A stretch of 5,563 nt of DNA from an uncultured Clostridia bacterium. Lineage in GTDB: Bacteria; Bacillota; Clostridia; Oscillospirales; Ruminococcaceae. The stretch lies in assembly GCA_945910715.1 (NCBI GenBank), contig CAMDZU010000106.1, positions 1 to 5,563 on the forward strand, read 5' to 3'. The position numbers and the translations under genes are program-made. Every line of letters starts with the position of its first letter. The stretch's first letter is position 1. This document shows, one piece after another, positions 5,339 through 5,563 of the stretch. The notes below the pieces were generated by a model. That model had not been told where the DNA came from. It did not search any database and saw only the letters and a list, made by a program, of their open reading frames with translations.

Positions 5339-5563
5339 ATGGTGAACGAGAAAAAAACAGCAGTCATTTTCAAGGCTTTCTGCGACGAAAACAGAGTAAA
5401 GATTTTACAGCTTCTGCAAGGCGGTGAAAAATGCGCCTGCAAGCTGCTGGAAGAATTGAATATCGGGCAATCCACTCTATCCCATCATATGAAAATCCTG
5501 TGTGACGCAGGGATTGTCCTTGGCCGCAAAGAAGGCAAATGGACCCACTATTCTCTGAATCCT
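5339..5563 (+). CDS. arsR: ArsR/SmtB-family metal(loid)-responsive repressor (3' end cut by window edge)
   Basis: The first 75 codons are present and the frame is open to the edge; the family is usually about 90-120 residues, so most of the winged helix-turn-helix is visible. The recognition region reads IGQSTLSHHMKILCDAGIV (42-60), followed by the wing GRKEGKWTHYSL (62-73). KCACKLL (31-37) has the Cys32-x-Cys34 pair at the same place as the arsenite/antimonite-binding CVC of E. coli ArsR; the third Cys of that site (C37) is Leu here. Family knowledge says such proteins repress an ars operon until As(III) or Sb(III) binds; resistance genes would then lie beyond the right edge. The ribosome site AGGAG (5330-5334) is 4 nt from ATG 5339 and 7 nt from the in-frame GTG 5342, so the start could be either. 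It diverges from the methionine operon. A methionine-cycle role like that of SahR is less likely, given the CxC site. Confidence 0.88.
   Translation, partial: MVNEKKTAVIFKAFCDENRVKILQLLQGGEKCACKLLEELNIGQSTLSHHMKILCDAGIVLGRKEGKWTHYSLNP

Noticed and set aside
5281..5475. 64-codon minus-strand open frame opposite arsR
   Set aside because: Lies antisense to the ArsR coding region and its promoter; composition reflects the complementary strand only.

Overview
The window looks like chromosome from an anaerobic, low-to-mid GC member of the Bacillota, most likely class Clostridia; a Ruminococcaceae/Oscillospiraceae-type gut or rumen bacterium is my guess, not something the sequence proves. The evidence is strong AGGAG-type ribosome sites before every gene, consensus sigma-A-like promoters, an ECF-transporter S component, a short cobalamin-dependent methionine synthase whose activation domain is a separate gene, and an ArsR repressor of the common clostridial CxC type.

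Layout from left to right. Positions 1-769 (minus strand) hold the first 256 codons of an ECF-type S-component membrane protein that runs off the left edge. Its promoter and a short structured leader lie at 784-878. A perfect 12-bp-stem intrinsic terminator at 978-1011 closes the operon to its right. That operon (4920 to 1069, minus strand) is metF, a methionine synthase activation protein, and metH. The three genes are fused at their junctions (TAATG, then an 11-nt overlap) and are probably translationally coupled. Together they reduce methylene-tetrahydrofolate to methyl-tetrahydrofolate, transfer the methyl group through cobalamin to homocysteine, and reactivate oxidised cobalamin with AdoMet.

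The 418-bp gap between metF and the divergent arsR-like gene (5339 to the right edge, plus strand) is the richest part. It holds a metF promoter (5197-5225), a compact hairpin leader ending in an intrinsic terminator (5120-5190), and a 172-bp palindromic element with perfect 16-bp terminal inverted repeats (4948-5119). The element lies exactly in the T-tract of that terminator. Removing it in silato, i.e. joining its flanks on paper, restores a textbook attenuator about 20 nt before the metF ribosome site. My reading is that a MITE-like element has split a transcription-attenuation (riboswitch-type) leader controlling methionine/methyl-folate genes. The gap also holds a 32-bp dyad between the divergent promoters and a consensus arsR promoter with an overlapping operator-like dyad.

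No tRNA, rRNA, CRISPR array or transposase gene was seen.
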